Assembly (NCBI GenBank): GCA_008802785.1 | Contig: VUYT01000018.1 | Span: 1-64,000, forward strand | DNA from: Symmetrospora coprosmae | Lineage: Eukaryota > Basidiomycota > Cystobasidiomycetes > Symmetrosporaceae | DNA length: 64,000 nt | Direction: 5' to 3' | Part shown: positions 1 to 11,600 of the stretch, in pieces | Numbering within the stretch: position 1 is the first letter of the stretch | How the letters are laid out: each line of letters begins with the position of its first letter | The notes under the pieces: generated by a model | Told to the model about the DNA's origin: nothing | The model's database searches: none | Seen by the model: the letters and a program-made list of their open reading frames with translations, nothing else | Program-made: the position numbers and the translations under genes

Positions 1-94
1 CGGCCGGACCTCGGTGCCGGCCCCCTTGCTATGCCGGCGCCGCCGGGGCCCCGTCGCCGGGCACCGTTCGGGCCCGCTCCTTTCTTGGACAGAG

Positions 95-120
95 CCCCCC
101 CCCCCCCCCCCCCCCCCCCC
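95..120. repeat. 26-base poly-C tract
   Basis: An uninterrupted run of 26 C lies just upstream of the RPN7 start codon at 134. On the + strand it happens to be open in frame with RPN7 and would read as poly-proline, but the family starts near MSDP, so it is best read as 5' untranslated or promoter DNA. Long G/C homopolymers are also common sites of length error. Confidence 0.9.
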
Positions 121-133
121 ATTTCGTCTCGCA

Positions 134-1677
134 ATGTCCGACCCAGCAACTGCCAGCACAAGTACAGACGAGGCTGTCCTGCCCATCCCTGATCTGCAAC
201 GTACGTCTGCTGTTGCTGCTGCTGTTGCTGTTGGCCGCCTGCTTGCGGCCCGCGTCGTCGTGCTTGAGCTGAGAGGTGAGAGGACCTTGCCTGCCGCTGT
301 CCATACAGTCGCCCAGGAGCACTTCGTCCTGTCCCAGTCAAAGCTGCAGCACCTCCATGCAGACGCAAAGAAGAAGCTGCGCGAAGGCGTCGAGCGCGAT
401 GGTGGGTCCAGCTGTTCCTGGACGGGCGGCGAGGATGACCGCGGGCTGATTGATGACGACGCTGCTCGCTGGTCCCGCCTCGCCTACGCGGGGACAACAG
501 AGATGGGAGCATGGCTGTCACTGGATCCATCAGTAGCGCAGCAGCTCGATGGCGGCGACAAGCTCGCTCAGAGCCTAAAGGAGAAGAACGAGGCCGAGCT
601 AAAGGGGCTCGAGGACAAGATCACGGACGCGGAACAGAACCAGGGAGAGACCGAGCTCAGCGACGCATTGCGCGCCAAAGCGTCCTATCTCGCCAAGATC
701 GGAGAGAAGGTATGTAGTCTGCCACTAATGTGATTGTGTGCGGAGGCTGGACTTGCGCTCACGTCGTGACTGCTTCCGTCACGCACCTCAGGAACGAGCG
801 ATGGAGGCGTACGAGCTCGCGCTGTCGAAACAGGCCGGACTAGGCAGCAAGATCGACCTGCGCCTCTCGATGATCCGCGTCGGACTGTTCCACGCCGACT
901 TTGCGTCCGTCAGCCAGGGCATCGAAAAGACGCGCGAGCTCATAGAGTCCGGAGGCGACTGGGACCGGCGGAACCGGCTCAAGGTGTACCAAGGCATCTA
1001 CCTGCTGTCCATCCGCGACTTCAAAGCAGGCGGCAAACTGCTCTTCGACACCATCTCGACCTTCACTGCGACCGAGCTCCTCCCGTACGAGGACTTCATC
1101 GCCCTGTGCATCATTGCGGGCGTGCTCACCCTCGAGCGTAAGGACCTCAAGAAGAAGATCATCGAGTCGCCCGAGGTCATCAGCGTCTTGGGCCAGCTGC
1201 CGCACCTGAAGGACTTTACGAGCGCGCTCTACGAGACAGAATACGCCAAGTTCTTCCGCGCACTCGCAGAGGTCGAAGAGCACCACCTCATTCCATCACG
1301 CTTGCTCGAAAAGCACACACGGTACTACACGCGCGAGTTGCGCATTCGGGCATATGCCCAGCTGCTCGAGAGCTACCGGAGTGTCACGCTGCAGAGTCTG
1401 GCGGACGCCTTTGGTGTCGGCGAGGCGTTCCTAGAAGCGTGAGTGAGAGCAATTCGCCTGCTCAGACTGCCTGCTTCTGACGGGAATCACTCTGTATCTT
1501 CTCAGCGACATTTCCCGCTTCATCTCGGCAGGTCGTCTGAACTGCAGCATCGACAAGGTTAACGGGATCGTCGAGACGAATCGACCAGACACGAAGAATG
1601 CACGATACGAGCAGACGATCAAGCAGGGAGACGTATTGCTCAACTCGTTGCAGAAGCTCAGCCGAGTCATTGGATAG
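134..1677 (+). CDS. RPN7: 26S proteasome lid subunit Rpn7 (PSMD6), PCI domain
   Basis: Exons 134-200, 309-401, 501-709, 792-1438 and 1506-1677 give 395 residues, the usual size of Rpn7, a structural subunit of the 19S regulatory particle lid. The N-terminal part is helical repeat; the PCI domain covers about residues 180-350 and ends in the family-typical tail around [19 protein letters not shown] and LQKLSRVIG. All four introns are GT-AG and keep phase. The start at 134 (MSDPATAS) gives the normal family N-terminus; an in-frame ATG at 14 would add a poly-proline leader and is unlikely. The gene is convergent with the RsfS-domain gene, with only 100 bases between the stop codons. Identification is from recognised family sequence. 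Confidence 0.93.
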
Positions 1678-1777
1678 ATGAATGGCGTGATGTATCTTTG
1701 TGTAGCATTCCGGTGTCGCCTGAAATCGACAGCACCATACCAGGATACCCGATCCGCCGCTACACAGCGGCTGCAGT

Positions 1778-2638
1778 CTAGTAGTGCCCCGTCCGTGTCT
1801 GCGTCTGTGCCTCGTGCCCATAGTGGGGTACTCCTCCTGCTGCACTCTCGACTTGCCATGTCCGCCGCCCACGTTCCGTCATGATGTGAACGACGACCCG
1901 CCCGCCGTCAACCAAACACCAATGCGGCTCTGGGACATCCAAGCCTTCCATGACAATCTTGCGCTTCCTGACTCTCTTCTTCAATGTGCTTGTTGCCGTT
2001 GAACTTGCCGGCAGGAGCTGTTCAGCGTCGAATGCATCTAGCGACTCCTGGATCTGCAGGCCGGTGGTTTGCATCGTATCAGGGTCAGTGGTCAAGCTTG
2101 AGGACCTGATAAGAATGAGAGAAATGCTGACCGCGAGTCTCACTCCGTCGCTTGCGCCCGCAATGCCTCTCTCACGCCCCTTGCGTAATGTAGCCACGAC
2201 GGTCCAGTCCGTCCAGCTCCCCACGCTCGCATCGAGCGCCTCGTCGCCTTCGGCGGCCAGCTTGCCGACAGCCTTCGCATCGATGAACCTGATGCTATCC
2301 TTGTGCAGAAAGGGCGAGTCAAACAGATGTGTCCAGAGCGGGTGGAGGTACGAGGGGAGCGAAGTCGGCGGCGGAGGGGGAGGTGTAGGCGAGGGAGTCG
2401 ATGGCTCGCCTGTAGTGGACACAGACGGCGCCGCTTCTTGCATATACCATGGGACCGCTTCTTGCGCGTCCGCAGGAGAGTACGCTTCCGGGATTGCTGC
2501 AGGTCGGAAGGGCGTCGCTTGTCGAGGGTATCGGGTTACAGCTGCGACTGAGAAATTGGCTTTGCGGCGTCTGGCATGCGAGCTGGGCGCGGCTCGGCGT
2601 ATGGCCGTACGACATGTACAGGCGAGGAGAGATGTCAT
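1778..2638 (-). CDS. Mitochondrial RsfS/Iojap-domain protein (Atp25 N-terminal type)
   Basis: A single open frame of 286 residues. It begins with an Arg-rich, acid-poor leader (MTSLLACTCRTAIRRAAPS) typical of mitochondrial import. The motif VPWYMQ and the later block with HWCLVDGGRVVVHIM and RTWQVE match the RsfS/Iojap fold used by mitochondrial ribosome-silencing factors and by the N-terminal half of fungal Atp25. RsfS proteins bind uL14 of the large mitoribosomal subunit. Yeast Atp25 has a second, C-terminal half that stabilises an ATP synthase mRNA; it is absent here, because the frame stops soon after the RsfS fold. The stretch around residues 165-185 is poorly conserved in look and could hide a short intron, although a GT-AG removal there would bring a stop, so I kept it uninterrupted. 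Confidence 0.72.
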   Translation of the reverse strand: MTSLLACTCRTAIRRAAPSSHARRRKANFSVAAVTRYPRQATPFRPAAIPEAYSPADAQEAVPWYMQEAAPSVSTTGEPSTPSPTPPPPPPTSLPSYLHPLWTHLFDSPFLHKDSIRFIDAKAVGKLAAEGDEALDASVGSWTDWTVVATLRKGRERGIAGASDGVRLAVSISLILIRSSSLTTDPDTMQTTGLQIQESLDAFDAEQLLPASSTATSTLKKRVRKRKIVMEGLDVPEPHWCLVDGGRVVVHIMTERGRRTWQVESAAGGVPHYGHEAQTQTRTGHY

Positions 2639-2925
2639 TTCTCGAAGTGCAGTAGAAACCCGAGGTGCTGGCAGACGGGAGAGGAGAGAGAATGTCTGAC
2701 AACTTGAAGACGGTCGGATGTGGTCCGTAGAAGTGGCAAAGGCAAAAGCGTTGCACAGGACAGCAGGATTGTATGCTTGTACGCATGGAATGGGACAGGC
2801 TAGCGACGATATTTGTACACATCCCAGTTGCCTCTGGGTCCGGGTCTGGCTTCGTCAAGATCTAGGCATCGGGCGCGGGGACGGGGCGTGCAAGGGTGTA
2901 GCTCGACAATCGACGTCGCGGTATT

Positions 2926-3654
2926 CTAGACCGCTGCGACATCTGCAACGCCCGTCTGTTCTGGCTGGTGTGCAGTGCTGCTCTTTGTAGACGGCTCGCC
3001 GCCCTTGTCTCCCTTGCCCTTCTTGTCACTGCCCTTCTTGCCGCCCTTTGGGCACAGCGACGCGTCCCTCTCGATGGCAAACTGTGCGCTCTTGTTGCCC
3101 GAGTCGCCCATCAGGACGACAATGTACGAAGTGCGGGACTTGATCTTCTTGTCGCAGGGCACGTCGAACGTCACCGAGCCGTCCGTGAGCTGGAACCCCT
3201 CCGCAAGCGGTTTCTCTGCGGGTAGGTGAAGCGGAGACGGTCAGCTGTTGCGGTGGGCGCGGTCGGATGGCAGGAATGCGAAAGGATGACACTGACCAAA
3301 GAGGTGCTCATTCCCGCTTGGGTCGTCCGCCTCGAGGTAACCGAGACGGAGGGTGCCGGAGTACCCTTCAGCGCCTTCGGGCACGGTCCTGATGCAAAGG
3401 CAAAGCAGCACGTCAGCGCCAGCCCTACCTTGATGACTCTTGAGCAGTACAAGACTGGCTCACCACGTCGCCTGCACGTTCTGCTCGCCAGTCTTCCAGG
3501 TTGTCGTGGCGTTGGGAGCAGTGACGGGCGGGTTGATGACGACGCGCTTGCCGAGGGGCGCCTCGTAGTCTGCAGCGGGTGCCGCTGTTACCCCAAGCGA
3601 GAGGTACAGCACCGAGAGGGCAATGGCAGCTAGGGTGCCGCGGACGGAAAGCAT
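2926..3654 (-). CDS. Secreted Kre9/Knh1-like cell-wall protein
   Basis: Exons 3464-3654, 3297-3388 and 2926-3215 (complement) give 190 residues. A signal peptide is clear (LAAIALSVLYLSLGVTAAPA). The mature part carries the NPPVTAPNATTTWKTGEQN block followed by a beta-sandwich, which is the N-terminal domain of Kre9/Knh1 and related Ser/Thr-rich GPI proteins in fungi, implicated in beta-1,6-glucan assembly or wall binding. The C-terminus is Lys/Gly/Ser-rich (KGGKKGSDKKGKGDKGG) and lacks a clear hydrophobic GPI tail, so the protein is probably soluble or wall-bound by charge. Both introns are GT-AG and phase-consistent. Family assignment is from motif recognition; the exact role is inference. 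Confidence 0.75.
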
Positions 3655-4726
3655 GGCTGCACGGAGGTGGAGAGCGGTGGTATGGATCGAGGAGCGGTGC
3701 TGGAGGCGTGATGAAGCGCGATGAGACGGAATCGGATCGGAGGTGAGTGGAGGGGAGGCAGAGAGCAGACCCTTGGATGCTGCCCTTTTGTACGGCGAGT
3801 CTGACAGAGGGATATATGCCAGGCGGCCGAGCTAACGAGAAGACGTCGACGTCAAGGGCGGTAGTGGCGATGCCTCGGGTTGGGCACTCGAGCGGCTGCA
3901 CGGTGGACGCAAAGACCGAAGTGACTGCCTGTGAGTGCCTTCACTACTTCGAGGGAATACAGTGAGAGAGCTGTCCAGGGATGGTTCCACGAGGTGGAGA
4001 TGGGGGATGCTGCCAAAGGAGCCCGCCGGCCGCGAACAAAATCAGCGGCAGGGACGTGCCATCCAGGTTCAGGCACGGTGTCGACACTGCCTCCTAGAGG
4101 CTGACTACAACGATCTCTCTGAGAATGCCGAGCGCTTCTATTTTGAACATGCCCTTAAGTATGAGTACAAGGCAGAAGAGCTTCCGGGGCTCTCTCGCGG
4201 CCTGGCTCTCTGCGCGTCAATCGAGTACGCGCTCTAGTCACGTGCAAGGTGGAGCATGACGACATCTGGACACGGGAGGATCCGCTGCAGTTTCGCTTAC
4301 TACTGGGGCTAGGAGATCTACAAGAGCAATCCGTATCTGAAGTGATGCTGTGTACCTATCATACGGGTCTGTGCATGCATCTCAGCTCGGATTGTCCTTG
4401 CCTCTGCTCCGGTCACCTGAAAATCTTGAAGCGCGTGCCGTCGCCACCGGCCGGGGGTGTTTGTTTGGGCTGACGTGCAAAGGGTGGCCTCGCCGTGGCC
4501 TCTGCTGCGACTTTGGGTGATTCTCATCAGTTCGAGCTCCTCTCCCCTTGCACACATATTTAGGTCAAGTCGACAACAGCTTCAAGAGCACTCTGCGTTC
4601 GGATCATACTCACGTCCATCGCTCCTTCTATTGTGCGAAGCCTGGCCCCGCTTGCGATCTCGAAGCGACTCCACTGGCGGCTGCGGTTCAGCACGGACAA
4701 AGCTACGGTAGAGAGGAGAGTCCAGC
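3655..4726. promoter_or_regulatory. Divergent intergenic region, Kre9-like gene / MscS channel
   Basis: About 1.07 kb between two divergent start codons. A 100-codon frame at 3935-4237 on the + strand shows no recognisable family, no good start context and no splice partners, so I did not call it. The right end (about 4500-4720) is pyrimidine-rich on the + strand and is probably the leader of the channel gene. No tRNA-like fold was seen. Confidence 0.5.
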
Positions 4727-7700
4727 ATGTCTCAGCAGCAGCAGCAGCAGCACCAAGGAGGACACCCTGTCCGTTCGACATCAGCGGGCAGGACCCCTGC
4801 CGCTGTAGCCCAGCAGCACCGGCTCGAGCCGCATGATCAGACACCCCAGTCCACCTCCCCAAGCGACCTGTATGCCAACTACGCGAGCGCCCCATCTCCC
4901 TCCGCCGGCGTCTATGCTGGCATGGAGCCCGAAAGCGCTGCTGCATCCTCCTACCCGCACTTTGCTGCAGGCCAGGCGCAGCAGGCCGTCATGTACCCCG
5001 TCGACCTCAGCTCGGGACACTCGCAAGGACCCAGTCAGGGCCAGGGCAACAGGCGCCCTTCGCACCAGGACATGCGGCCGTCCATCGATGCCGACCTGTC
5101 TGATCAGCTTCAGCAGTCCGCCCAGGACGAGGAACACTCCAGACCACACCCGAACGGCGGTGGCGCACGGGCTCTGCGCTTCGACACCTCGCAGCCTGCT
5201 CCTACAGGGACATACATGCACAACAGCGAGAGCAGCACAGGCCTTGTGGCTGCAACAGACTTTGCTGCAGGCAAGGAACTGTCCGAGAAGCACCATCATT
5301 TCGGGAGCGTGGGCAGCAAGGAAGGTCGCAGCCTGCCGGCAGGCTACCACACCCCTCCGGCCTTCTCGCGCGCTTCCAGCGGCTGGTCAGCCAGATTAGG
5401 CGGGAATGGCAAAGCAGAAGGAGGGAGTGGCAGTCCAGCCACGGGCAAAACTCACCCGTACGGCCAGCTCGGAGGTGCCGCGAGCGTTTCCGACCCAGCG
5501 CTCCAGTTCGCAAAGGGCGATTATGCCAATTCGGCATTCGCCAGGTTCTGGCTCGTGATTGTCAGCAAGAACATTGTCGTCCGGTGGCTTTGCTTCATCG
5601 TCCCTGTTCTCGCGCTTCTTTGGATCCCAGGTGAGAGCGCTCGGCTGAATCAGGGCATATGCGCTCGGCTGCCGACAAGGGCGACATAGCTTAAGGTGTG
5701 CGTCCTCCCATGTCGCTCACAGGCATTTGCGGATTCACCATCAACCCTACTCCGACAGTGTGGCAGGTCAACCTCATAAATTGGAGCATCTGGCTCACCA
5801 TCGCATGGGTTGGCTGGTGGGCCGCCATGCTCGTCGCCATGGCTGCGCCTCATGTGCTCAAGCACACCATCGGCCAGATCGCACCCGAAGCACGACACTA
5901 CATTGACTACCTCTTTGCCTTGAAGAAAACTCTGTCAGCCGCCCTGTGGACCCTGGCAATGTGGATCAGCTTCCAGCCGCTCATCCTGAGCCAGGGTCCA
6001 GCTGATCGCAGCACAGGCGCTGGACTGACCCTGAGCCAGATGACTAAGGGCCTGTTCGCGTTCTGGATCTGCGCCGTCATCCTGCTGGTCGAAAAGCTCA
6101 TCATTCAGGTGCGCCTGACTCCGAGAGATAGACCAGTAGAGCTCCCAGTTGACGCCTTCCCTGCACGACTTTCAGGTTATTGCCTACAACTTCCACAAGA
6201 CGAGCTATGCGGATCGCATTGCGGAGAACAAGTTTGCAGTCAAGAGTCTCGTCACGCTCTACCTCAACTCGAACGATATTGGCCGTTCCGACACTCTCGA
6301 TGGCGCTTTCGCCAAAGGCCCTGGTGGTAAGGGCATCAATCCGGCCAAATTCGTCAAGAAGGGTCTTCGAAACGCAAGGAAGGTCGTCACTGGTGCCTCT
6401 ACTGCTCTCGGCACGGTTGCCAGTGAGATTGTGGGGGAGAGGGTTCTGCAGAGCAATAGTCCGCACTCGATGTTGGTGTCGCTCACCAACGCCTAGCTGG
6501 GGCAATCGAGCTGACAGATGCTGTACATTTACAGGGTAACGACAGCACTTGCTTCTGCTAGCAAGTCCCGTCAGCTCGCGCGGCGTGTCTTCTTCAGCTT
6601 CACCCCGTCGTCTCGCCACGTAATGCTGCAGCAAGACATTGCCCGCTTCTTCCCGAATCAGGAGCAGCTCGCCAGCGTGTACGCCATCTTCGACAAGGAC
6701 GAGAACGGTGACGTCTCGCTCGAGGAGATCGAGATGGCCTGCCTCGACATACACCGCGAGCGCCAATCGCTCGCCAGCTCGATGCGCGACCTCGACTCGG
6801 CCGTCGCAAGACTCGACCAGATCTTCGTCTCGCTCTGGTACATCGTCTCCATTCTAATCATAATCGGCCTCGTCTCCATCTCGTTCTCGTCCTTCGTCAC
6901 CACCGGCGCCACCTTCGTCCTCGGTCTTTCGTGGCTGATTGGCGGGACATCGCAAGAAGTGCTTGCAGCAATCATCTTCTTATTGGCAAAGCATCCATTC
7001 GACGTGCAGGACCTTATACAAATCGATGGGTACGAGGGCACGTATGTTGTGAAGGAGATCATGCTGCTGTCCACAATCTTCAAGAAGACGGATGGGAATG
7101 TCGTACAGATACCCCACACCATCCTCAATACGAAAGGTAAACGCGTCCTGGGTGTTTGTTGCATCGAGTGGGTAGATGTGCTAACTCTTCCACCTGCGTC
7201 TTTTAGCCATCATCAACTACAGGCGATCGGGTGCGACGAGCGAAAGCGTGACATGGGATGTCGAGTACGGTACGACCTTCGAGAAGATTGAGGAGCTGCG
7301 CAACATGATGATCGAGTTTGTCGAGCATGAGAAGGTACATCGCTTCTGCTACCGTTCTGTCCCTACTCCAGGACCCTGCCATTAGCTACTGACACCACTT
7401 CGTCCGCTTTGCCTATCTAGAGGGATTTTCTGCCCAATTGCGACATATCCGTGGTCAGCTTCAATGACCAAAGCAAGCTTACTCTTTCGGCCGCAATCCC
7501 ATACAAGAGCAATTGGTCCAATGCTGCGCTGAAGAGCCAAGTGAGCTCTCTTCTTTCACGCCATCTGGCGGATGCGTCTGACCTGCTTGTCTTTTCCCTC
7601 AGCGCCGGAACAAGTGGATCTGCGCACTCAAGATAGCCATGGGAGAGCTCTCCATCTTTGGCCCAGGCGGCTCAGGCAATCCCAGCCCTGCACCCGCCGA

Positions 7701-8178
7701 CCCACAGGTCATCCGTCTCCTAAACCCAGAAGCCGCACCTTCCTACCGGTCACCTACGCCCGGTGGAAGTACCAACAGCGGAAGTGGAACCGGAGCGGCC
7801 GGCATGTCATCACCTCCGCTCGCTGGTGCCATCCCCAGCAACCCGCAGCAGCGCGACCGGACCCAGACGCAGCCATCGCCCAACCTTGCCGCTTCCGTCA
7901 ACCGCTTCGAGCTTGCATCACGCGATGTTGTCCGGGACGAGGCAACGGACATCTACGATCTGCCTGGTGGAGCGAGCCGAGAGGACACGATTGACGCTGG
8001 AAAAGCCCGCACGGAAGCTCTCGCGCAGGGACAACTCTCTGCTGGTAACGAAGGGAGGTCCACTGCCGTTGACGCACATGCCGCGGCCGCATCGTCGAAC
8101 GAGGGAACGCGGGTGAACCGCTTCAGGCAGCCGGACCTCGAGCTCGGCAGCCTAGCCGGCGGCAGCAAGAGGACCTGA
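4727..8178 (+). CDS. MscS-family mechanosensitive channel with EF-hand (Msy1/Msy2 type)
   Basis: Exons 4727-5630, 5723-6108, 6176-6471, 6535-7136, 7207-7334, 7421-7540 and 7603-8178 give 1003 residues. After a disordered Gln/Ser-rich N-terminus of about 265 residues come hydrophobic helices (about 268-300, 318-340, 365-380, 395-415). An EF-hand loop, DKDENGDVSLEE, lies near residue 585. It is followed by the MscS pore helices (IVSILIIIGLVSIS and TTGATFVLGLSWLIGGTSQE) and the beta domain (HPFDVQDLIQIDGYEG). This order, with the EF-hand before the pore, is that of fungal Msy channels of the ER/plasma membrane that release ions under hypo-osmotic shock and respond to Ca2+. The third intron uses a weak donor (GTTGGT), chosen because it alone restores frame. 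The C-terminal 190 residues are low-complexity. Confidence 0.9.
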
Positions 8179-8627
8179 GAAGACTAAGTATGGACGCTAA
8201 AGGTTCATACCGCGCGGGGCAGTGCCCGGCGCGAAGATCCCCACATTCGCTTCTATGTAGATTATGAGAAGCCGTTAGACTGGCAGTCGTTAGCCTTACA
8301 TCCGCTCTCACGCAGGCAACCCGCCGATTCTGCCGAGCTCGGTCACTCTTAGCTTAGCCTGTATGAAGAGCTAACATGCAGGACGTCTTCTCAACAATCT
8401 CGGTCGTTGAAGGGCAACTCTTACGCCAAGGCGAGACAAGGCCACTTGCGGATGCACTCAATCTCGAGGAGCGAACATTGCTCTTCCTAGGCATCAGAGC
8501 TTCTTTTACAAAGTGTCCATATGCTTGCTGCTTTCCAACCACTGCTATGTTTTCCATTCCTGCCTGCGTATTACCCTGACCGCCCCATCCCTGCCAGTAT
8601 CGCCCTGCCTCTCCCTCTACCAAGTTA
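8179..8627. other. Convergent 3' intergenic region
   Basis: 449 bases between the stop codons of the channel gene and the RRM gene. No gene, repeat or fold was recognised; it presumably holds both 3' untranslated regions. Confidence 0.5.
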
Positions 8628-11600
8628 TTACTTTTTCAGCCAAGGCAGCGTCCACGGACCGCGCTTGACGCCCACGGCGGGCGCACTCTTTGCCTCGTCC
8701 TTGCTTGGGCTCTTCTTCTTCTGCTCTTTCTGCTCATCCGCTACTGCGCCATCCGCCTCGACCACGACAGCGGATGATGACGATGATCCGGAGCCATTGC
8801 GTGCGTGACTACCGTCTAATGCGCCGTTGTGTGTTGTGGTCTTGTCCGGCGACGTGAGATCCATCACAGGCCGCGGGATGTCGAGGGACGTGCCGCGCTG
8901 CATGGCAGCGTCCGAAGGTGCGGCCAAACTGCCGCTGCCTGTCTTGATATCCCGGAAGGACGCTCGCCGTATTGCCATGCCATTACCACTGTTGATTTCG
9001 GCCTCTGGAGTTGCCGCGTCGCCATCGCCATCCTCGTTAAGTCCGGGCGCGCTCTCCACCTGGCCAGACCGTGCTTCTCCATTGCCTCCAGTCGTGGGAG
9101 GCTCGGAGGAGCCGCCACCGGCCTCGGCCTGCGTCGGCGTACCCGGCTCATCCTGCTCACTGTCTGTCGACGCTGGGGCCATTCCGCTCACGGCAGATGC
9201 CTGTACTGTCGAATCCGGCATTGGCCGATCCTCGCTTGCAGTATCGACAGAGCGATGCGAGTCTGATCGGACGTGTCGCTGTCCCGTGATCGGCTGGGGT
9301 GCCATCATCATTGGGAAATACTGCTCCTGTGGGTGCTGCTGGTGCCGATACTGGAAGCGCTGGCTCAAGGCCAGATCGGGACTCTGCAGAGGCGTGGCGT
9401 CGTCGCCCGCATACTCCTGCTCACCTCCTCCTGGCGCAGCATTGCGCAGACCGGAAGGAGCTGACGGCCCGAAGAAATTGTTCGTGCCGGCCAGGGGTGG
9501 TGAGAATGGACCTAGACCGGGTGACAGGAACTGCGGAAGTAGAGGAGGCGTCTGCGGGAAAGGGTGGAAGGAGAAGCCCGGCACTGTATGGCAGTGGAAT
9601 AAGTCAGCCTGCGCTCCGATGCGCCGAGGCCAATGACCGGTGACTGGACAGAAACTCACTTGACGGAGTCATGAGGGGCATGCCCTGGTGCGGACTCATC
9701 GGTCCCATGCCGTTACCCATTGGCGAAAACATGCCTCCTGGTCCAGGACTTGGGATACCCATGCCCATGCCCCCGCCTATGGTCCTCGGCGGTATGCTCA
9801 GCGGGGAGAGCGGAGGAGGTGGACCGTGTCCCTGCGCTTGCCCGGACTGCTGCTGCTGCTGCTGATATTGCAGGGCATCCTCTCCCGCATGGTGCGGCGC
9901 GCCCGATCCAATGGGCGCAACGGCGATACCCTCCGAGTTGAAGCCAGCGCGCCGCTGGTCTGATGACTGCCGCGGGAACTGCGGGATGGGCGACCCGAAC
10001 CCGGGCGAGGGGAAGCCTGCTGCCATCTGCAGGGACAGCTCGTGAATGGGCGTGCCCGGCACTGACGAGTTGTCGTCAAACGAGTACGCGTGTCGGTGCC
10101 CGGGGACGAACCCGCTCATACCCTGGCTGGGCTGGAAGCCCGGATGCACACCCATGCTGGTGGGTGCCTGTGGGGGCGGGATCTGCGTGTGCGAGGGCCC
10201 GAAATGAGTGTGCGCGGGGCCGCCAGCCTGGTACTGCTGCTGCATCTGCGACGGATGCAGCTGCCGCTGCTGAGGTAGTGGGCTGTGTCCATGGTACGAG
10301 GCACCCCTGCCCGGAACGCCCATCATGAACTGACCGGGACCGGCCGCGCCAAAGCTGCTGCCTCCTCCTGGTTGCTGCTGCTGGTTCAGCGAGAACTTGT
10401 CAAAGTGGACTTTGAGTGTCCGGCCTTGGTACTCGTACCCGTTGAACATCTGCACGGCATTCATGGCGTCCTCGGTCGTCTGGAACAGCACTGTTCCGAA
10501 TCCCCTGCTCCGGCCATCGGGTCCAAGCGACACGTCTGCCCGCAGGATCTGTCCTGCCGACCGGAAGAGATCCTTCAGGTCCTGCCACTGGCAATTGAAT
10601 GGAATGTTGCCAATGAAGAGGTGCCGGTTGGCATAGGCTGGCGACGAGCTGCTGCGCATGTACATGGGCGGCTGGGGTGCACCGCCGTAGCCTGCGTCGG
10701 ATCCCGCGTAGTGACCAGGAGGCTGGCCGTGCACGCCCATGCTGCTGCTGCTGCCATTGCCGTGATTATAGAAATTGACAAGACCCCCTGGCACGCCCTG
10801 CTGATGCGAAGCACCGTGGGTATGGGCAGCAGCATCGACATCCCCGTGACCTCGCGAGGGAGTTCCCGTTCTCGAAGGTACGTGCGGCGAGGCTTGCTGC
10901 TGTGGCTGCTGTGGCTGCTGTGGCTGCTGAGAAGCATGCCCGAGCGATCCGCTCGGACTGATGGCGCTCGCGTCGTTCGCCTCGTCCTCCAGGCTATAGC
11001 CCGCCGCTTTCGCCGCCGCCTCAGCTGCTGGCGGATTGGGCAGGTGAGCGTTGGTCGACATGTTGGCAAAGATGGACGGTGGCAGCGAGCCCAGTGTGCC
11101 CGGCGGTGGGCGTCTGGCAGACGTGGGCGAGACCGACTCTTTGGGCGACGCGCTCCCCGTCGGCGGCGGGGATGCGGCCGAGGAGGGTGCCGTGGCTGTA
11201 GCCGACGGGCCAGAAGGCGACGAGACGTCAGGCGCGCTGGAAGATGCTGCTGTCGAGGAGGGCTGTCCGCCTGATGTGCCTGGCCGGGAGGAGGATGAGA
11301 TAGATGGCGAGACGAGCGGCGTCGTGCTCGCAAGAGCAGAGGTCCCGCTTCCCTCTTGGAGATGTGGATGACTGTGCTGCAGGTGCATATTCGCCATTGG
11401 TGTGAGCAGACTCTGGGCAGAGTGCTGGGACTGGCTATCGAAGGAAGCTCGCCGGACATCGTGGTTCGGAATACCTGCCGAGAGGTGATTCTGCTGACGG
11501 CTCGCTTGATGCTGTTGCTGCTGCATGAGTGCCGCCGTGGTGGCCGCGTTCACATTGGCCGCCAAGGCTGCAGCCATCCAAGGGCTAGGCGGAGCACTGA

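Noticed and set aside
14-133. N-terminal extension of Rpn7 through the poly-C tract
   Set aside because: In frame, but poly-proline and absent from the family; the ATG at 134 gives the standard N-terminus.
3935-4237. 100-codon frame in the divergent gap before the MscS channel gene
   Set aside because: No family, no plausible signal or domain, and it lies in promoter DNA.
8827-9636. 269-codon open frame on the + strand
   Set aside because: It lies antisense to the last exon of the two-RRM gene and mirrors its low-complexity codons; no family likeness.
10285-11274. 329-codon open frame on the + strand
   Set aside because: Antisense shadow of the Q/S-rich coding exon; Arg-rich translation without domain features.
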